The notes under the pieces were generated by a model. The model was not told the DNA's origin. It saw nothing but the letters and a program-made list of their open reading frames with translations, and ran no database searches. The translations under genes were made by a program, and so were the position numbers. This document shows positions 1-10,499 of a DNA stretch of 64,000 bases, in pieces (position 1 is the first letter of the stretch; each line of letters begins with the position of its first letter). Source of the stretch: Bactericera cockerelli (taxonomy: Eukaryota; Arthropoda; Insecta; Hemiptera; Triozidae). The stretch is taken from NCBI GenBank assembly GCA_024516035.1, contig CM044962.1, positions 2,541,027 through 2,605,026 on the forward strand, given 5' to 3'.

Positions 1-27
1 CAAGGTCATTTCAAAGATCAACACAGA

Positions 28-730
28 TAAGAACGGTTCAGAGCCATAAATTAATATGGGCAGCAAAATATGATCGTCGCAAGCGACGCCCCGCACCTGG
101 GTTGCCCCTTAAAGCGGTAATAACTGCATCATCATGTGGCCACTTCTTATCTGCCGTTATGTACACGTTAGCCCGTTCTCGTATTCGCTTTTCTGAAACT
201 GCCCATCCGCGTTTTTGTGTACATTTGGCAACGGATCTGCGTCATCGGGCAGCTCAGTAGGTGGATTGCCGTTCTATCTTCCTAACCCGGTCGTTCTCGT
301 CTTACTTTCCTAACCCTGGTCTTGCTCGTCATGGCGGGCAAACAAGTATATCTGCTCCAACGCTCGACTTTGTGCAATTTGCTCGAGACTAGCGGGCCAT
401 GGTAGTCCGGATTGCGTGCATGAGTTTTTTAGGATGTCGCGCTGTCGCGCGAACCTATCGCACTCAAAGATCCGATGGCTCGGGTCGTCTGTCACGTTGC
501 AAATGAGACATTTCCCTTCACCCACGTGCAGAATTCTTTCCTGATATTCAGCAAAGAATCCATGTCCCGTGAGTACCTCAGTACTCTGCCTCGTCAGTTT
601 TAGTCGTATAGCCAGTCGGCTTTCTAGCGTGGGGAAGAATTTCCTTGTATGCCTGCCTCGTTGGTCATCTCGCCATCGCCTAGCCCATTCCGTCTTGGTA
701 TCGGTCCTGAGGCGGATTTTCAGGGCTTTC
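28..730 (-). mobile_element. 5'-truncated non-LTR retrotransposon, C-terminal ORF2 end
   Basis: The minus strand from 738 to 310 reads as the C-terminal part of a non-LTR ORF2: an LTGHG motif followed by a Cys-rich stretch (C-x-I-C-N ... H-R-I-F-E-C) typical of the region after the RNase H domain in R1/Jockey-like elements. The insertion is bounded by an 11-bp direct repeat, ATCAACACAGA, at 17-27 and 731-741, so both ends are defined. It is nested in another repeat (5-27 plus 731-1050) whose uninterrupted copy lies at 33132-33460. There is no poly(A) tail at the 3' end near base 28. Confidence 0.8.
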
Positions 731-741
731 ATCAACACAGA

Positions 742-1050
742 GTGTAATTTCTGTAATCAGCTGTATTGTGTTGGTATTCCCTGATTGGTTCTTAGCTCAT
801 CTCATTTCAAAAATAAATTTAAAATGCAGATTAAAAAATTGGCACTCTCATTTGATACTCCATTTTTCAAAAGGACGCAGAATGAGAACCAATCAGAAGT
901 CAGAACATTTTGTTCATCAAAAAAAAAAAAAAAAAAACCGAGTGCCCGACTCGGTTTGAATGTTTGTTTACGTTTTGAGAGCACCAGTCGATAAACAGTG
1001 CATTTTATTATGTCTGTTCGCTCTGTTTCGTTTAAAAATGTATAGTAAAA
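742..1050. repeat. interspersed repeat interrupted by the LINE insertion
   Basis: This stretch matches 33150-33460 over about 300 bp with moderate divergence (same order of words, for example TTCAAAAATAAATTTAAAAT and GGACGCAGAATGAGAA). The left piece of the same copy is at 5-27. No coding potential seen; family not recognised. Confidence 0.65.
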
Positions 1051-1237
1051 TTCGATTTATATTTGCGACATTTTAAAATTTACTGCCGTAACAAGTGTTT
1101 GATAAATATGATAAATAGGGTTTAAATCTCACCATGTAGCAAGGCTTGCTCAATGCACTAAAAAGTGGTCTCAATGGTAACAGTTGGAAAACTCAAATTC
1201 ATGAGATGTCCCCTCTAAATATGTACCAGTATAGTCT

Positions 1238-1420
1238 GTCCCGGTAGCTCAGTGGTAAAGGTGGCGGTCTTTTAAACCAGAGGTCGCGGGTTCGAAACCC
1301 AGCCGGGACATGACATGTTATACTCCCATTTGAAATTTTTACCACATAATAATACGTCTTAGGCTTACTGCTTGAAAAATGGGACTGGCCCATATGTGAA
1401 AGACCATATAGTGTGAAAAA
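1238..1420 (+). repeat. tRNA-derived SINE, family B
   Basis: A tRNA-like head (GTAGCTCAGTGGTAAAGG ... GGTTCGAAACCC, A and B boxes) is followed by a conserved body with CCACATAATAATACGTCTT and GCTTACTGCT. Other copies: 7545-7645 (3' part), 9228-9420, 18275-18475, 47795-47940, 50290-50480 and, reversed, about 44130-44215. Confidence 0.8.
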
Positions 1421-1626
1421 ATATAAGTGAAAGAATGACATGACTTTTCATGTGTAAATTACATTGGTGTAAAATTTAAATAAAAAAAAATCATTTCAAA
1501 AGTGAAAATCAGTGAAATTTTTAAAGAATTATTTAAGATTTTGTGACCGCAAATTATAGTCAATTTGCGTTTTAAAATTATATTCGATGAAATTCAAATG
1601 ATTACAAAAATGTACTGCAGCTAATT

Positions 1627-3025
1627 CTATTTCTTGAGAGAAAGAAAATTCTTTGATTTTCCAGTATTTTTTCTTTGGAAATGTTGGCTAGGCGTTGCAG
1701 AGGAAGAACCTCCCGATTCTGGAGTTGGTTGAATTGGTTGAAACTGAGTTGCAAACGGTCCAGAAATTGAGGAAGAAGAATAAGGAACAGACGGTTGAGC
1801 AATGGTGGTAGGAACAAGGTAGTTTCGATTTGATCCGCTTGATACTACATCGCTTCTCCTGGGGGAAGGAAAGGAAAAGTTTATTTTTTTAGTTAAAATA
1901 TATTTTTTCTCAACAAAATGGCCATTTTTCATTTTGGGAAAATCTACAGATTTATGTTATGAAGAGCCAATAATTGTTTGAAAGAGCTGCACTGTTTTTG
2001 TATCTGAAATGAATTATGATACCATTGAGCTAATAGTTTTGGCGTCACCAGTCACTAATGAAAACCATTTAATTTCAAGACTTTTATGTTCAAAAAAGGA
2101 TGCACAAAAAAAAGCTTTGAATAAGTTTCCTTTCAAATACAATAATTTCTTGATGAAAAATGGAAAAAAAAAAAAAAAAATCAGATGTGCTTCACCTTTG
2201 TTTTTTGTCGATAAAATTGAAAAATTTCTTTCCCTCACTTGTCTGCTTATGTCCATGTACCTACATAAGTTATTTTAATTTACATTAATAGTTTAAGATT
2301 AGAATAAAAATACTTATTAGTTTTAAGAACTAGATTGTATTAAAAAAGTTAGTCCTTCGGGACTCTGTTTAGTAAAAAAAAAAAAAAAAAAAACTCGCTT
2401 AGAAGATTTCATCGCGGATTTTGTTATAAATCTTACCTCTGTTTCTTGAATTCCCTACTTTGAATGCGATGTCCACTATGTTGTTGAAATGTTTGTTTTT
2501 TTGCTTCAGCTTTCCGTCTATTTTCTTCGTCTTTGACGCGGTCCTTTTCTTCTTGATTACGTTCATTTTCTTCATAAGATTTCTGGAGATCTACTTTCTT
2601 CTGGTGAGCCAGTGCATTATTCTGTTGAATCAGGAAGTCCTTCGTCTCTGGACTATATTTTTTATTTTTAAGAATATTTTCTACTTTCGTTCTTCGATCA
2701 AGTTCTACCTTTTGAATACTTGCTTCGGTATTTTGTATTCGTTGCCTTTTCTTATCAAGACGGTCCTGTTGGTTTCTCATTTTTATTTGCTGTTGCTCTT
2801 CATCGAATTTTTTACTTCGCTTTGTTAATTTTTCAGCTAGCTTGCGGTCCATTTCCGCCTGGTATGCGTTTTCTTGTTCGGCTCGATCGCTTTGGCTTTT
2901 CGCACTAACGAATACAAGTCTTGGTTGTTCTCGATTCTGGACATTAACATTTGTGTTTCTTTGGCCCGGGAGACCTAGTTCGAGAAGTGATCCCAAATCC
3001 TCCCTCTCATTATTTCGACCGTCAA
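1627..3025 (-). CDS. secreted coiled-coil protein, first exon not located
   Basis: Two exons are supported: 2437-3025 and 1627-1858, ending at a TAG at 1627-1629. The donor after 2437 is GTAAGA and the acceptor before 1858 is a long pyrimidine tract plus CAG; the join keeps frame (AG|G = Arg). The acceptor before 3025 (TTTCTTTACGCCAACAG) is followed by phase-1 codons giving Val-Asp-Gly, exactly like exon 2 of the two other secreted genes in this window, so I infer a missing upstream signal-peptide exon. The 195 residues of the larger exon are very rich in Glu, Lys, Arg and Gln with heptad-like runs (coiled coil); the last exon adds about 77 Ser/Pro/Gln-rich residues. The frame stays open upstream of 3025 to a Met at 3092 or 3071, whose short hydrophobic leader is the alternative start. 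Family not recognised; function unknown. Confidence 0.6.
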
Positions 3026-3114
3026 CTGTTGGCGTAAAGAAAAGGTAACTAAAAAGGTAATGAAGGTTCATTGTGACTATCTGCGGTGCCACCGAATTTT
3101 AATAATTTAGGGTC

Positions 3115-3545
3115 TCGTTTTTAATAAAAAATATTTTTTTGCTCCGATTTCAATTTTTTCGTATTATTGGAAGTTTCATAACCTCCTGAGCAACTTTGAT
3201 TTTGTGTCTGTCAGTCAGTCTACCTCTGTTGGTCTGTTGAAAATATTCCTTGTAATTTGCAAATCTCAGAAACTACTGAACGGGTTTCGATGAAATTTTG
3301 TACACATACATAATATAACATTTACCCAATTACCCACTTACCCAATTCAGTGCTTCATTATTTTGTCCTTCAATTATTGAAAATAAAAACAGGAGGTTAT
3401 GAAACAAAAATATTCATACGAGTATACCTGAATATTTTTTGCTCCCATTTCAAAAATACTCAGAAATATAAATATTTTTGAAGTCGGAGCAAGTAATATA
3501 TTTTTTTTTAAACGAACACGATACTTCCAATTTCTAATAATAGAA
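3115..3545 (+). repeat. fragment of repeat family R
   Basis: Shares with longer copies at 34774-35480 and 16940-17645 the words TTGCTCCGATTTCAATTTTT, GTTTCATAACCT, a GTCTGTCAGTC-like stretch and 'AACTACTGAACGGGTTTCGATGAA' in diverged form. Its flank at 3525-3545 carries the family's TTCCAATTTCTAATA edge in reverse, so two partial copies may face each other. Confidence 0.55.
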
Positions 3546-3715
3546 ATTTATCAGTCTGGCTGGGGGACTATAAACAGGGAGTAGACCAGCATTGGCTTGG
3601 TTCTGGGGACCCTTGTCAATTATTAGCCTCCTTGTAAAGACAGTGGTAAAAGTGCTGATTAATTCGTCCACTGCCTGGCTACCATCGTTCACGATGACGC
3701 CACCTTATGATAAAA
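3540..3715 (-). repeat. repeat family K (minus copy)
   Basis: Reverse complement of the repeat at 14357-14640, 23425-23580 and 43405-43715: CCAGCCAGACTG-type end, 'GACAAGGGTCCCCAGAACCAAGCC', and the 'CATCGTGAACGATGGTAGCC' end. Confidence 0.7.
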
Positions 3716-4650
3716 AAACATGCAGAAAAAAACCCCTATGACATGATAAATAAAATAGAAGTGTCGTTGTAATAGAAGAGGTAATGGATGGTCGTTGGTA
3801 AAATAATTTCCTTTTCAATCTAAGTTCATGAGTTTTTAATATTGCTGAAAATGGAATAGCACATTTGAAAGAAATCTTACTCTATTATGAAGATAGCTAG
3901 AGAGGCTATAAAATACAGTAATTTCATTTACAGTGCACAGAGTTGACTTGAGTTTCTGCACAAATGCTGGTTCAATGTATAGAGAATTTACAAACCGTTT
4001 CAGAAGGTTTCAAAAACCAATAGTTGGAAAATATCAGACACCAAATGTTTTGATCTCATTAGGCTTTACATGACACATGTACGAGTATATATGTTTACGT
4101 GGAGATATTCATGTATACATACATCACACAAGTGGAAAATACCTTTGGTAGCTTAAACAGGGTGGTCCAGAATGGGAGAGCTGAAGTTCAGTACCGAAAC
4201 GTGACACAAACAAGAGATGGGCACAGAATTTAACAGAAAGGCATAGATTTTTCACAAATGGGAACAAATTTTTAAATTTAATATTGAGGAGGCGGTCGAT
4301 GAAACGATTTCAGATATCGAAAATAAGATAGCACAAGAGATAGTACAAAAAATGTTAGCATAGATCTAGGCCTTGTTCCTGAAAGCACGGAGTCGCTCCG
4401 CACTTCTCACTCAGCAAGTTCAATTTCTGTTCCTGAAACACTGGCAAAGTTTTTTGGCGGATCGATTTAGGAAGTTGTAATGCGGAGTAATTTTCGTGTT
4501 TCTGTTCCTCAAAGCTTTAATTTCATTTTCTTTGTACGAATATTGGATTTTCTTTTCTTCCATTGTGTAGGCTATGTTGTCTTCACTCTCGAGTAGTGAA
4601 GACAACATTTCAATGTGCATTCAATGTTAGTTCAATTAGATTATTAGTCA
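3716..4650. other. intergenic, no gene seen
   Basis: AT-rich DNA with no splice-bounded coding signal. A 66-codon minus-strand open frame at 4420-4620 has no recognisable features. Any first exon of the coiled-coil gene should lie here or further up, but I could not identify it. Confidence 0.4.
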
Positions 4651-4654
4651 ACTA

Positions 4655-4850
4655 GCTGAGGTGGTCAACTTCATATCATCAACTGAAAATGGTTGCCTGG
4701 GAACCTCACCTACCTGAGTTGGGCCGGAAAGCCAGCATCACAAAGTCTTCACCTCGCTGGACATTGCTTTACTTCAGTGAACCTAATGACAATCGGTGCA
4801 TTCAATTCGCCCACGGCGCCAATGCAGCGTCGAAATTGTTGAAAGCCAGC
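4655..4850 (-). repeat. 5S rRNA-derived SINE, partial, minus copy
   Basis: Reverse complement matches the 5S-type SINE at 53418-53693: 'ACCTCGCTGGAC', 'GGCCGGAAAGCCAGC', and the end 'CGGTGCATTCAA'. The 5S internal control region words are diverged here. Confidence 0.6.
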
Positions 4851-5112
4851 TCCCTATAATTTCAGAGATTTTCAACAAACAACAAAATAATTCGTACTTC
4901 ACACACGTACCTCAAAACAAACTGTAACCCTTACACTACTCCTTATAACTGTCTCTCCTTTTTGCTTTTACTTCGAGCTTTTCCTCACGAGCAATCGCTT
5001 CTTTTTTATGAATACCAATACCACCCATGGTGTCATTTTACAGGCAATTAAAATGAATAATGAAGATATAAGTTAAAAATGCCTTGTTATAAGTTCCCAA
5101 ATGCGAGTTAGT

Positions 5113-5118
5113 TTTTAT
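5113..5118 (-). promoter_or_regulatory. candidate poly(A) signal of the carboxypeptidase-like gene
   Basis: TTTATT on the plus strand gives AATAAA on the minus strand about 90 bp beyond the stop codon at 5208-5210. Confidence 0.45.
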
Positions 5119-5207
5119 TGAAATGAAGACTACTCTTATTAAAAGTGTAAAATGTACGAGCAATATACTGAGGAATCTTTGCACAAAATATATGATTAAC
5201 TCTAGTA

Positions 5208-8200
5208 TTATTTCAGGTTATATAGCGTAAAATCAAGCTTAATATAGCGTTCCGATAAGGTCGCCTCAACCGATTTTGTGTTCTCTCTGTAGCCCTCAGC
5301 ACTAGCCGTCACAATCATCGGTTCTAATAGATTCAGGATCTGCCAGTATTCGCCGTGTTCATTTGTCTGTGTTGGCGGTAGTTTCCTTCCGTGAATTGAA
5401 ATCAATTTCAATTTGGCTTCTACAGGCTTATCATATTGGTCCTTCACAACACCGTATACTCCTTGACGGGTCATATTGAAGTCCAATCGAAGGTAAGGAT
5501 ACTTCTCAGTGATAATGACCTGTGAATATATCTTATATATAGCTGCTGGAGCTTCGGCTGTCACCCTATATCCACCCGGAGCCAGCAGCCGCCAGAACTC
5601 TCCACGATCGGTGACCTCGATTAGTTTGCTCTTTCTTTTTCGATTATAAGCAGCTTTTTCAATATAATTTCCTTGATTATCCTTGACTTTGATTATTCTG
5701 AAAATTGAGAATACTCTGATAACAGATTCTTTTATAGGTCTTCCCTGCATGTCCCGCACTAGTCCATAGAAACCTCTTCGGGTACTCTCCATGAAGGTGA
5801 GCATAGCCTCCACGTTTTCGTCCCAGTAAGTAGCGAGCTCACTGGCGGGGGGGTGCTTGCAACAGCTCAGATGCAAGACCAGTTCGAAGCAGTTGGATAG
5901 GACGTAGTTTGCATATTGCATACCTGAGGGACAACCAGAGTTGAACGTGTTTCATGGTCAGGACAAAATTATTAGACAAGGTAAAAGAACAACAACATTA
6001 CTGAATATATTTACAGAAGATATTAATGCACTTAACAAAAACCATCCCTGTCAAACTCTTTCATTGGACCTTAAGAGAGCTTATGATACCATTGACTGTA
6101 AATAAATGATAGAAATTAATCAAAACACAATGCTACTGATTAACAGTATTTTTAAAGAAAGAAAACATAATATATGCTGAAAACCGAAAAAACTAAAAGT
6201 AATGAAATCAACAGGATGTAGGACTTGTGCAAGGAGCATCCTTACGTTCAATACTTATGTCAATAATATGCATACGGATTATAATGAAATCGAATATTTT
6301 TCAGTTTGCAGATTTCACTCTACTTTATTATACAGTGCTTCCTGTATTATAGAGTTCTAAATTATGCAAAGTACGAGTCTTAGGGAAAAAGGAAGGTTTT
6401 GACAGAATATTAGTACTCTTAAAGAACATTTCTAGTGAAAAGTATAGTCAAATTATATTTGAAAAAAAAAAAAAAAAAAAAAAAAAACATATTGAACTGT
6501 AAAAAATGCAGAATTTCAAGACTTCATGATTCACAAGTCACTACATTCTTTCACAGTTGCAAGTTACGTCACAGAAAAATCCCTCACTGAACAATGAATT
6601 GATCAAGACTAACTCTCACCATTTATTTTCATATAAAAAAATGTAAATAGAAGTTACCAAAAAAATGTAACTAGAAGTTACCAATAAAATATTTGATTCT
6701 GGAAAAGGCCATAAGGTTTGAGAAGGAGAAGGATCACTTCGACGCGCGCCCAGTGGTTCTCAAACTGGACAGCTTCAAATCAGGAGTTTCCAAACAGCCA
6801 CCTCTGTTAGATGTTTTACAAAAATATGATACCTTCAGCTGACACCGAAGCTAAAATGAAAATATTTGGAAACAAAAGAAATTTTAAATCTAATGTTTTC
6901 ATATGAAAGATAAAACAACTAGACATGTTTTTGAGACCATACTGAGATTTCATAACCATAACTTTGTGTTCTAACATCCCGTTTGAAATAATAAAAAAAT
7001 AGGTATTTGTACCAATCTCTACATTGAAATCATAAAAAAATATCGAGATGATACAAAAAAAATGAAAATTATCAAGGACTAATTCAGATTTTTCTAAACT
7101 ATCAAGCAAAACGCTAGTTTTGCAACGCCAAGAAAAACAAAACGAGCGTGCTACAAAAGACGCCAAATCAATACAGATAAGGCAGGTGTTTATGAAGGTA
7201 TTTATGATAGGTCTTGATGTGATGATCTATCAGACCTAGGCCCGAATTATGAAAAAGGATTTGTTGAAGTTAGTGGACACTATCCCTCAACTTTCACCTT
7301 GACAACAACTGTAGAGGTCATATCTAAGCGTATATTACTTCTGTGGCGTAACGGAGCTGTGGCCAGTCTTCGTGACTCATTTTAAATCTCATTTTAAAAT
7401 AACACTATCGGTCAGCTGATAAAATCTAAGGGTCGGCTGATAAAATCTTAGATTTACTAATCCCGTTTCATAATACGGCCCCTAGACGTTTGTTGCTGTT
7501 TCAATGTTACTCCCTGTAACAGAAAAGTAATAAGAAAACAGTCCTGCCATTTGGGATTTTGACCACATAATAATGCGTCTTGGGCTTACTGCTGGAATAA
7601 CGGGACTCATTAGTCCTAATCGAGCAGTATAAATCACCCGATATTATAAGAAACTAGCCGTTTGCCCGTGCTTTGCAACGGGACTAAATTTCAAATTTAC
7701 TAAGGCATGGCCGTACTGCTGGACAGCAATGTCTTTTTGAACTTTTTATAATTTTTCTGGATAAAGCGATTTTTTTTTCGGTTTTGGGGGGGTCAATTCT
7801 GAGACATTTTTCGCTATCTCTTACCGTTTTGGCTAAACAACCCCGGACAAACAAACAAACATAGGTAGGTAGTCCTTTTTTCTGTTTTATATATAGAGAT
7901 TATTCATAAGTATACTTACTGCCAGCCTTTTTCCCCAAGTTGGTTCCGTCGCTGATGCCACCGGGGAAAGATTGATTGCACGCAGTTCCGGTTGCCATCT
8001 TCTCATTCTTTCCAGCATAAGTCTTGGCTAACTTCTCAAACACGTCTCTATCGTCAGATGTACCCTCCACATTGTCCTCTAAGAAGTAGCTGGCGACTAT
8101 GGCTCCCCCCTGCAGGTTCCCAGACAGGACGAAAGGGTTACTCGTGATGAACTCCAGCATGTGGCGAGTTTCCGGTTGACGAGTGGTCCTGTCAAAATAT

Positions 8201-9869
8201 GAATATAGTTTTTTTCTCTCATTCATTTGAGTTTGTGACCACATAATAATAGGACTCTGAGGGTTAGGTAGTAGAAAACGCTTTGAGCATTCATTAACCT
8301 CGCCTGGTGGTTACCTTCCACTAAAGAGTATTATTATTTTTATAATAGAGTTGAACCTGAATATAAGAGAACTCAAGGGACTGGAATTATTTTCTCTTAT
8401 ATCCAGGTTTCTTTTATAAAGAGGTCATTTTACATTATAACTGTAACTTTCACTTGGAAATTCTTCTCTGATAGTAATTTTCCTCTTATGTCCAGTTCTC
8501 TGATATCCAGGTTCTACCGTATCACAAAATCTTAATTGAATGACCGCCCCTTAATCTATCCCAACCAATACCCCAGACTCTCTGTATATTTTCTCACCCG
8601 TCAAATCGTTTGGCCGGGAAATCTGTGTCCAGATCTGTTCCATTCCCGTTGCCTTTGCCCTCGGAGTGGGTCTGATCGCATCCCTCCTTGGATCTACTGA
8701 GGCCGTCCGGATTCATGGTAGGTACAATCCATACGTCAGTCGAGTTTAGCAGGCTAGAGACTCTCTCATCGTATCCATAACTGTGCGCCAAGTACTGAAT
8801 GAGTGTTGTCTGAAAATTTTATATCAAAATATTGACCACATCGACTGCCGTCATCGACTAAAAGAAAATCTTTCGTTCGAACCGTGCAAATAGTTTTAAA
8901 TTACCAAATAACAGAGCAATTTTTGCTCTGTTATTTGGTATATAAAAAAAAAATCCCTTCTTTTTTTCTCTTTTTCCTTTTTCAACCTAATTTTTTTTTT
9001 TTTTTTAGTTCTTTACTTTTCTAAATTATACTTCAAAAGAACCCACATCAGCATTATGCTGAAAGGGTTGTTAAAATATTAATTATATAAGATATATTGT
9101 TGATGAAATATTGTGAATATAAATAAATAATGAAAAAAAAACCGGGATATTCTCAGAGGAAATATTGTAAGTATATTTTGAGCCCGTCTCTAATGAAATC
9201 ATGAGACCATAAGCAACAACAACAAAAACAAGTGGTCAAGGCGTCTGTCTTGTAATCCAGAAGGCCACGGTTTATAAACCCAGCCGGGACATGACAAGCT
9301 ATCCTCCCATGTGGGATTTGACCACATAATAATACCTCTTTGGTTTAATGTTGGAATAATGGGAATCATTAGTCCTAATCAGACAGTACAAATTAGGCTC
9401 TATTGTTAATTGCTGAAATATTACCATCAAGAAATATCCAACGGCATCGTCTCCAACAATATTCGCCACAAATTTGAACATAGGCTTGAGCATCTCCCTG
9501 TCCTCCTGCACATTGCGACTGATTTGAACCGCATAGATTGGCGTGTGGTCCACCGCACTCAGTCGCAACTGGGACTTTCACCATATCTTCATATTCTGCG
9601 GCCAATGTGTCCAGGAGCACTTTCAGTTCTTCAAAGTTCATGTACTCGTCTAGCTTAATTAGTTTTTCTTGATCTTTCCCAACAAAGAGGTCCTCTGATT
9701 GAGTGAGTACCTCGATTTTATTCGAAGAATCCTCGTTGAGTTTCCTGACTAGTTCCGATAGTACTTTGTCTTTGAAGAGTTCATCCCAGGTTAAATTTCC
9801 TACTTCGATTTTTGATGACGAGGCGAGACCCGATATTAAAAGTAATATCTGACAAAATCGTGTAAACAT
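5208..9869 (-). CDS. catalytically dead M14 carboxypeptidase-like protein with two transthyretin-like repeats
   Basis: Exons on the minus strand: 9425-9869, 8598-8809, 7920-8188, 5208-5923 (about 546 residues). All three introns have GT-AG borders and phases agree. A signal peptide (LLLISGLASS region) opens exon 1. Family landmarks of the CPD/CPE/CPM branch are clear: F-K-F-V-A-N, P-T-M-N-P-D-G, S-N-P-F-V-L-S-G-N-L, S-N-C-F-E, L-S-C-C-K-H-P-P. Yet each catalytic position is changed: the zinc motif H-G-N-E reads V-G-D-D, the third zinc histidine (NLHGG) is NLQGG, the substrate-binding N-R-N-F-P is D-T-D-F-P, and the catalytic Glu of L-E-L-S-C-C-K is His. After the peptidase fold come two transthyretin-like units (starting G-F-Y-G-L-V-R-D and G-V-Y-G-V-V-K-D), where family members normally carry one per domain. 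A one-base frameshift lies in exon 1 near 9560-9580. Likely a secreted binding protein, not an enzyme; function inferred only. Confidence 0.85.
5945..6487 (+). mobile_element. decayed non-LTR reverse transcriptase fragment with poly(A)
   Basis: Broken reading frames give L-D-L-K-R-A-Y-D-T-I-D (reverse transcriptase motif A) near 6068-6100, V-G-L-V-Q-G-A-S-L near 6220-6245 and F-Q-F-A-D near 6298-6312, in the order expected of a reverse transcriptase. Stops and indels break it throughout. It ends in a 23-bp poly(A) at 6464-6487. It sits in the last intron of the carboxypeptidase-like gene, beginning about 20 bp from the exon 4 acceptor. Confidence 0.65.
6500..7540. other. intron DNA without recognisable content
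   Basis: Intron 3 of the carboxypeptidase-like gene. A 116-codon minus-strand frame at 6816-7166 is low-complexity and lacks splice or domain support. Nothing else recognised. Confidence 0.4.
7654..7899 (-). mobile_element. non-autonomous Helitron-like element, copy 1
   Basis: On the minus strand the element starts TCTCTATATATAAAAC and ends CTAG followed by a host T; about 12 bp before the end is a hairpin CCCGT-tgcaaag-cACGGG. No target-site duplication; the base before the element is A. These are the structural marks of Helitrons. Two further copies of the same length and sequence are at 48104-48359 and 60943-61197. This copy's 5' end is 20 bp from the exon 3 donor (7918-7919) of the carboxypeptidase-like gene. 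Confidence 0.75.
8235..8340 (+). repeat. SINE family C, 3' fragment
   Basis: Body words TTGTGACCACATAATAATA, CTGAGGGTTAGGTGGTAGAAAA (diverged), GCATTAACCTCGCCTGGTGG and AAAGAGTATTATTATT match the full copies at 26068-26280 and 61830-61995. Confidence 0.75.
8345..8522. mobile_element. short terminal-inverted-repeat element, pogo/Tigger-like
   Basis: The left end TTGAACCTGAATATAAGAGAACTC and the right end (reversed, GTAGAACCTGGATATCAGAGAACTG) are inverted copies resembling pogo/Tigger ends. Internal copies of ATATCCAGGTTTC occur near 8400. No coding capacity. Lies in intron 2 of the carboxypeptidase-like gene. Confidence 0.55.
8902..8940. repeat. perfect 18-bp hairpin
   Basis: TACCAAATAACAGAGCAA (8902-8919), a 3-base loop, then its exact reverse complement (8923-8940). 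In intron 1 of the carboxypeptidase-like gene. Confidence 0.85.
9228..9420 (+). repeat. SINE family B
   Basis: Head without a clean A box (GGTCAAGGCGTCTGTCTTGTAATCC, GGTTTATAAACCCAGCCGGGACATGAC) and a full body. It ends within about 20 bp of the exon 1 donor of the carboxypeptidase-like gene at 9424. Confidence 0.75.
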
Positions 9870-9943
9870 TTTCTTGCGGCAATTGTTTGGAATGAAAATT
9901 TCTCTGAATATGTAGCAGACTATATGAGTCTTTTTCTGTATTA

Positions 9944-9956
9944 CTTTTTATATATA
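9944..9956 (-). promoter_or_regulatory. TATA box of the carboxypeptidase-like gene
   Basis: Minus strand reads TATATATAAAAAG about 80 bp upstream of the ATG at 9869, a normal distance for a TATA box plus a short leader. Confidence 0.5.
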
Positions 9957-10074
9957 GGTATCAGGCACGGCCGGCGGGGAAATGTTTTGGGGGTGCTGCA
10001 TACGCATACCGGACTAAAATAGGATTAATATAGTCGCTCTTTCAGTATCTAAAGAATTTTATGTAATAATAATT

Positions 10075-10150
10075 ATAACTCTTTATTGACAAGAAGAATA
10101 ATATTGACAAAGGGCGTGATTATTGCCTGAGGCAATCTCTGCCATCAAAT
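10075..10150 (-). repeat. LINE 3' tail fragment, family L
   Basis: Contains the family word (here diverged) AGGGCGTGATTATTGCCTGAGGCAATCTCT, the reverse of the 3' tail seen at 54265, 62590, 40735, 43195, 45760, 47395 and 25395, with CTTTATTGACAAGAAGAA beside it. Confidence 0.55.
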
Positions 10151-10499
10151 CCATAAATTTTAACATAAATTATAATATATTATGTTTGTTTACCATGCAC
10201 ATTATAATAATTATGCATTAATTATTCCAGAAATGTGTGATACTGTTTATTGTGTATTGTGTACGACATGAGAAAATCCTCTCTCTTTAATATTTCGTCT
10301 AGGGTTGCTGGAGCTCCGCAGCTCCTGATAGGTGAGTTTTACAAGTACGTAATAGGTAATTGTGCAGCAGTTGTCATGGTTACGAGGTACAGGTGCCTGA
10401 TGATAAATTAACTAATTAACTAGCTCAGATCAAGGGAGTACGCCAAGGGGAGCAGATATACGGGGCAGCTGCCCCCCTTAGAATTTGTGAGTTAGAGTT

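Noticed and set aside
4941..5026. Minus-strand 29-codon frame starting M-G-G-I-G-I-H-K-K
   Set aside because: Short, no splice support, overlaps only the region beyond the carboxypeptidase-like gene's 3' end. Not usable as the missing leader exon because it is hydrophilic.
6816..7166. 116-codon minus-strand frame in an intron
   Set aside because: AT-driven Phe/Ile-rich composition, no domain, no splice sites; chance frame.
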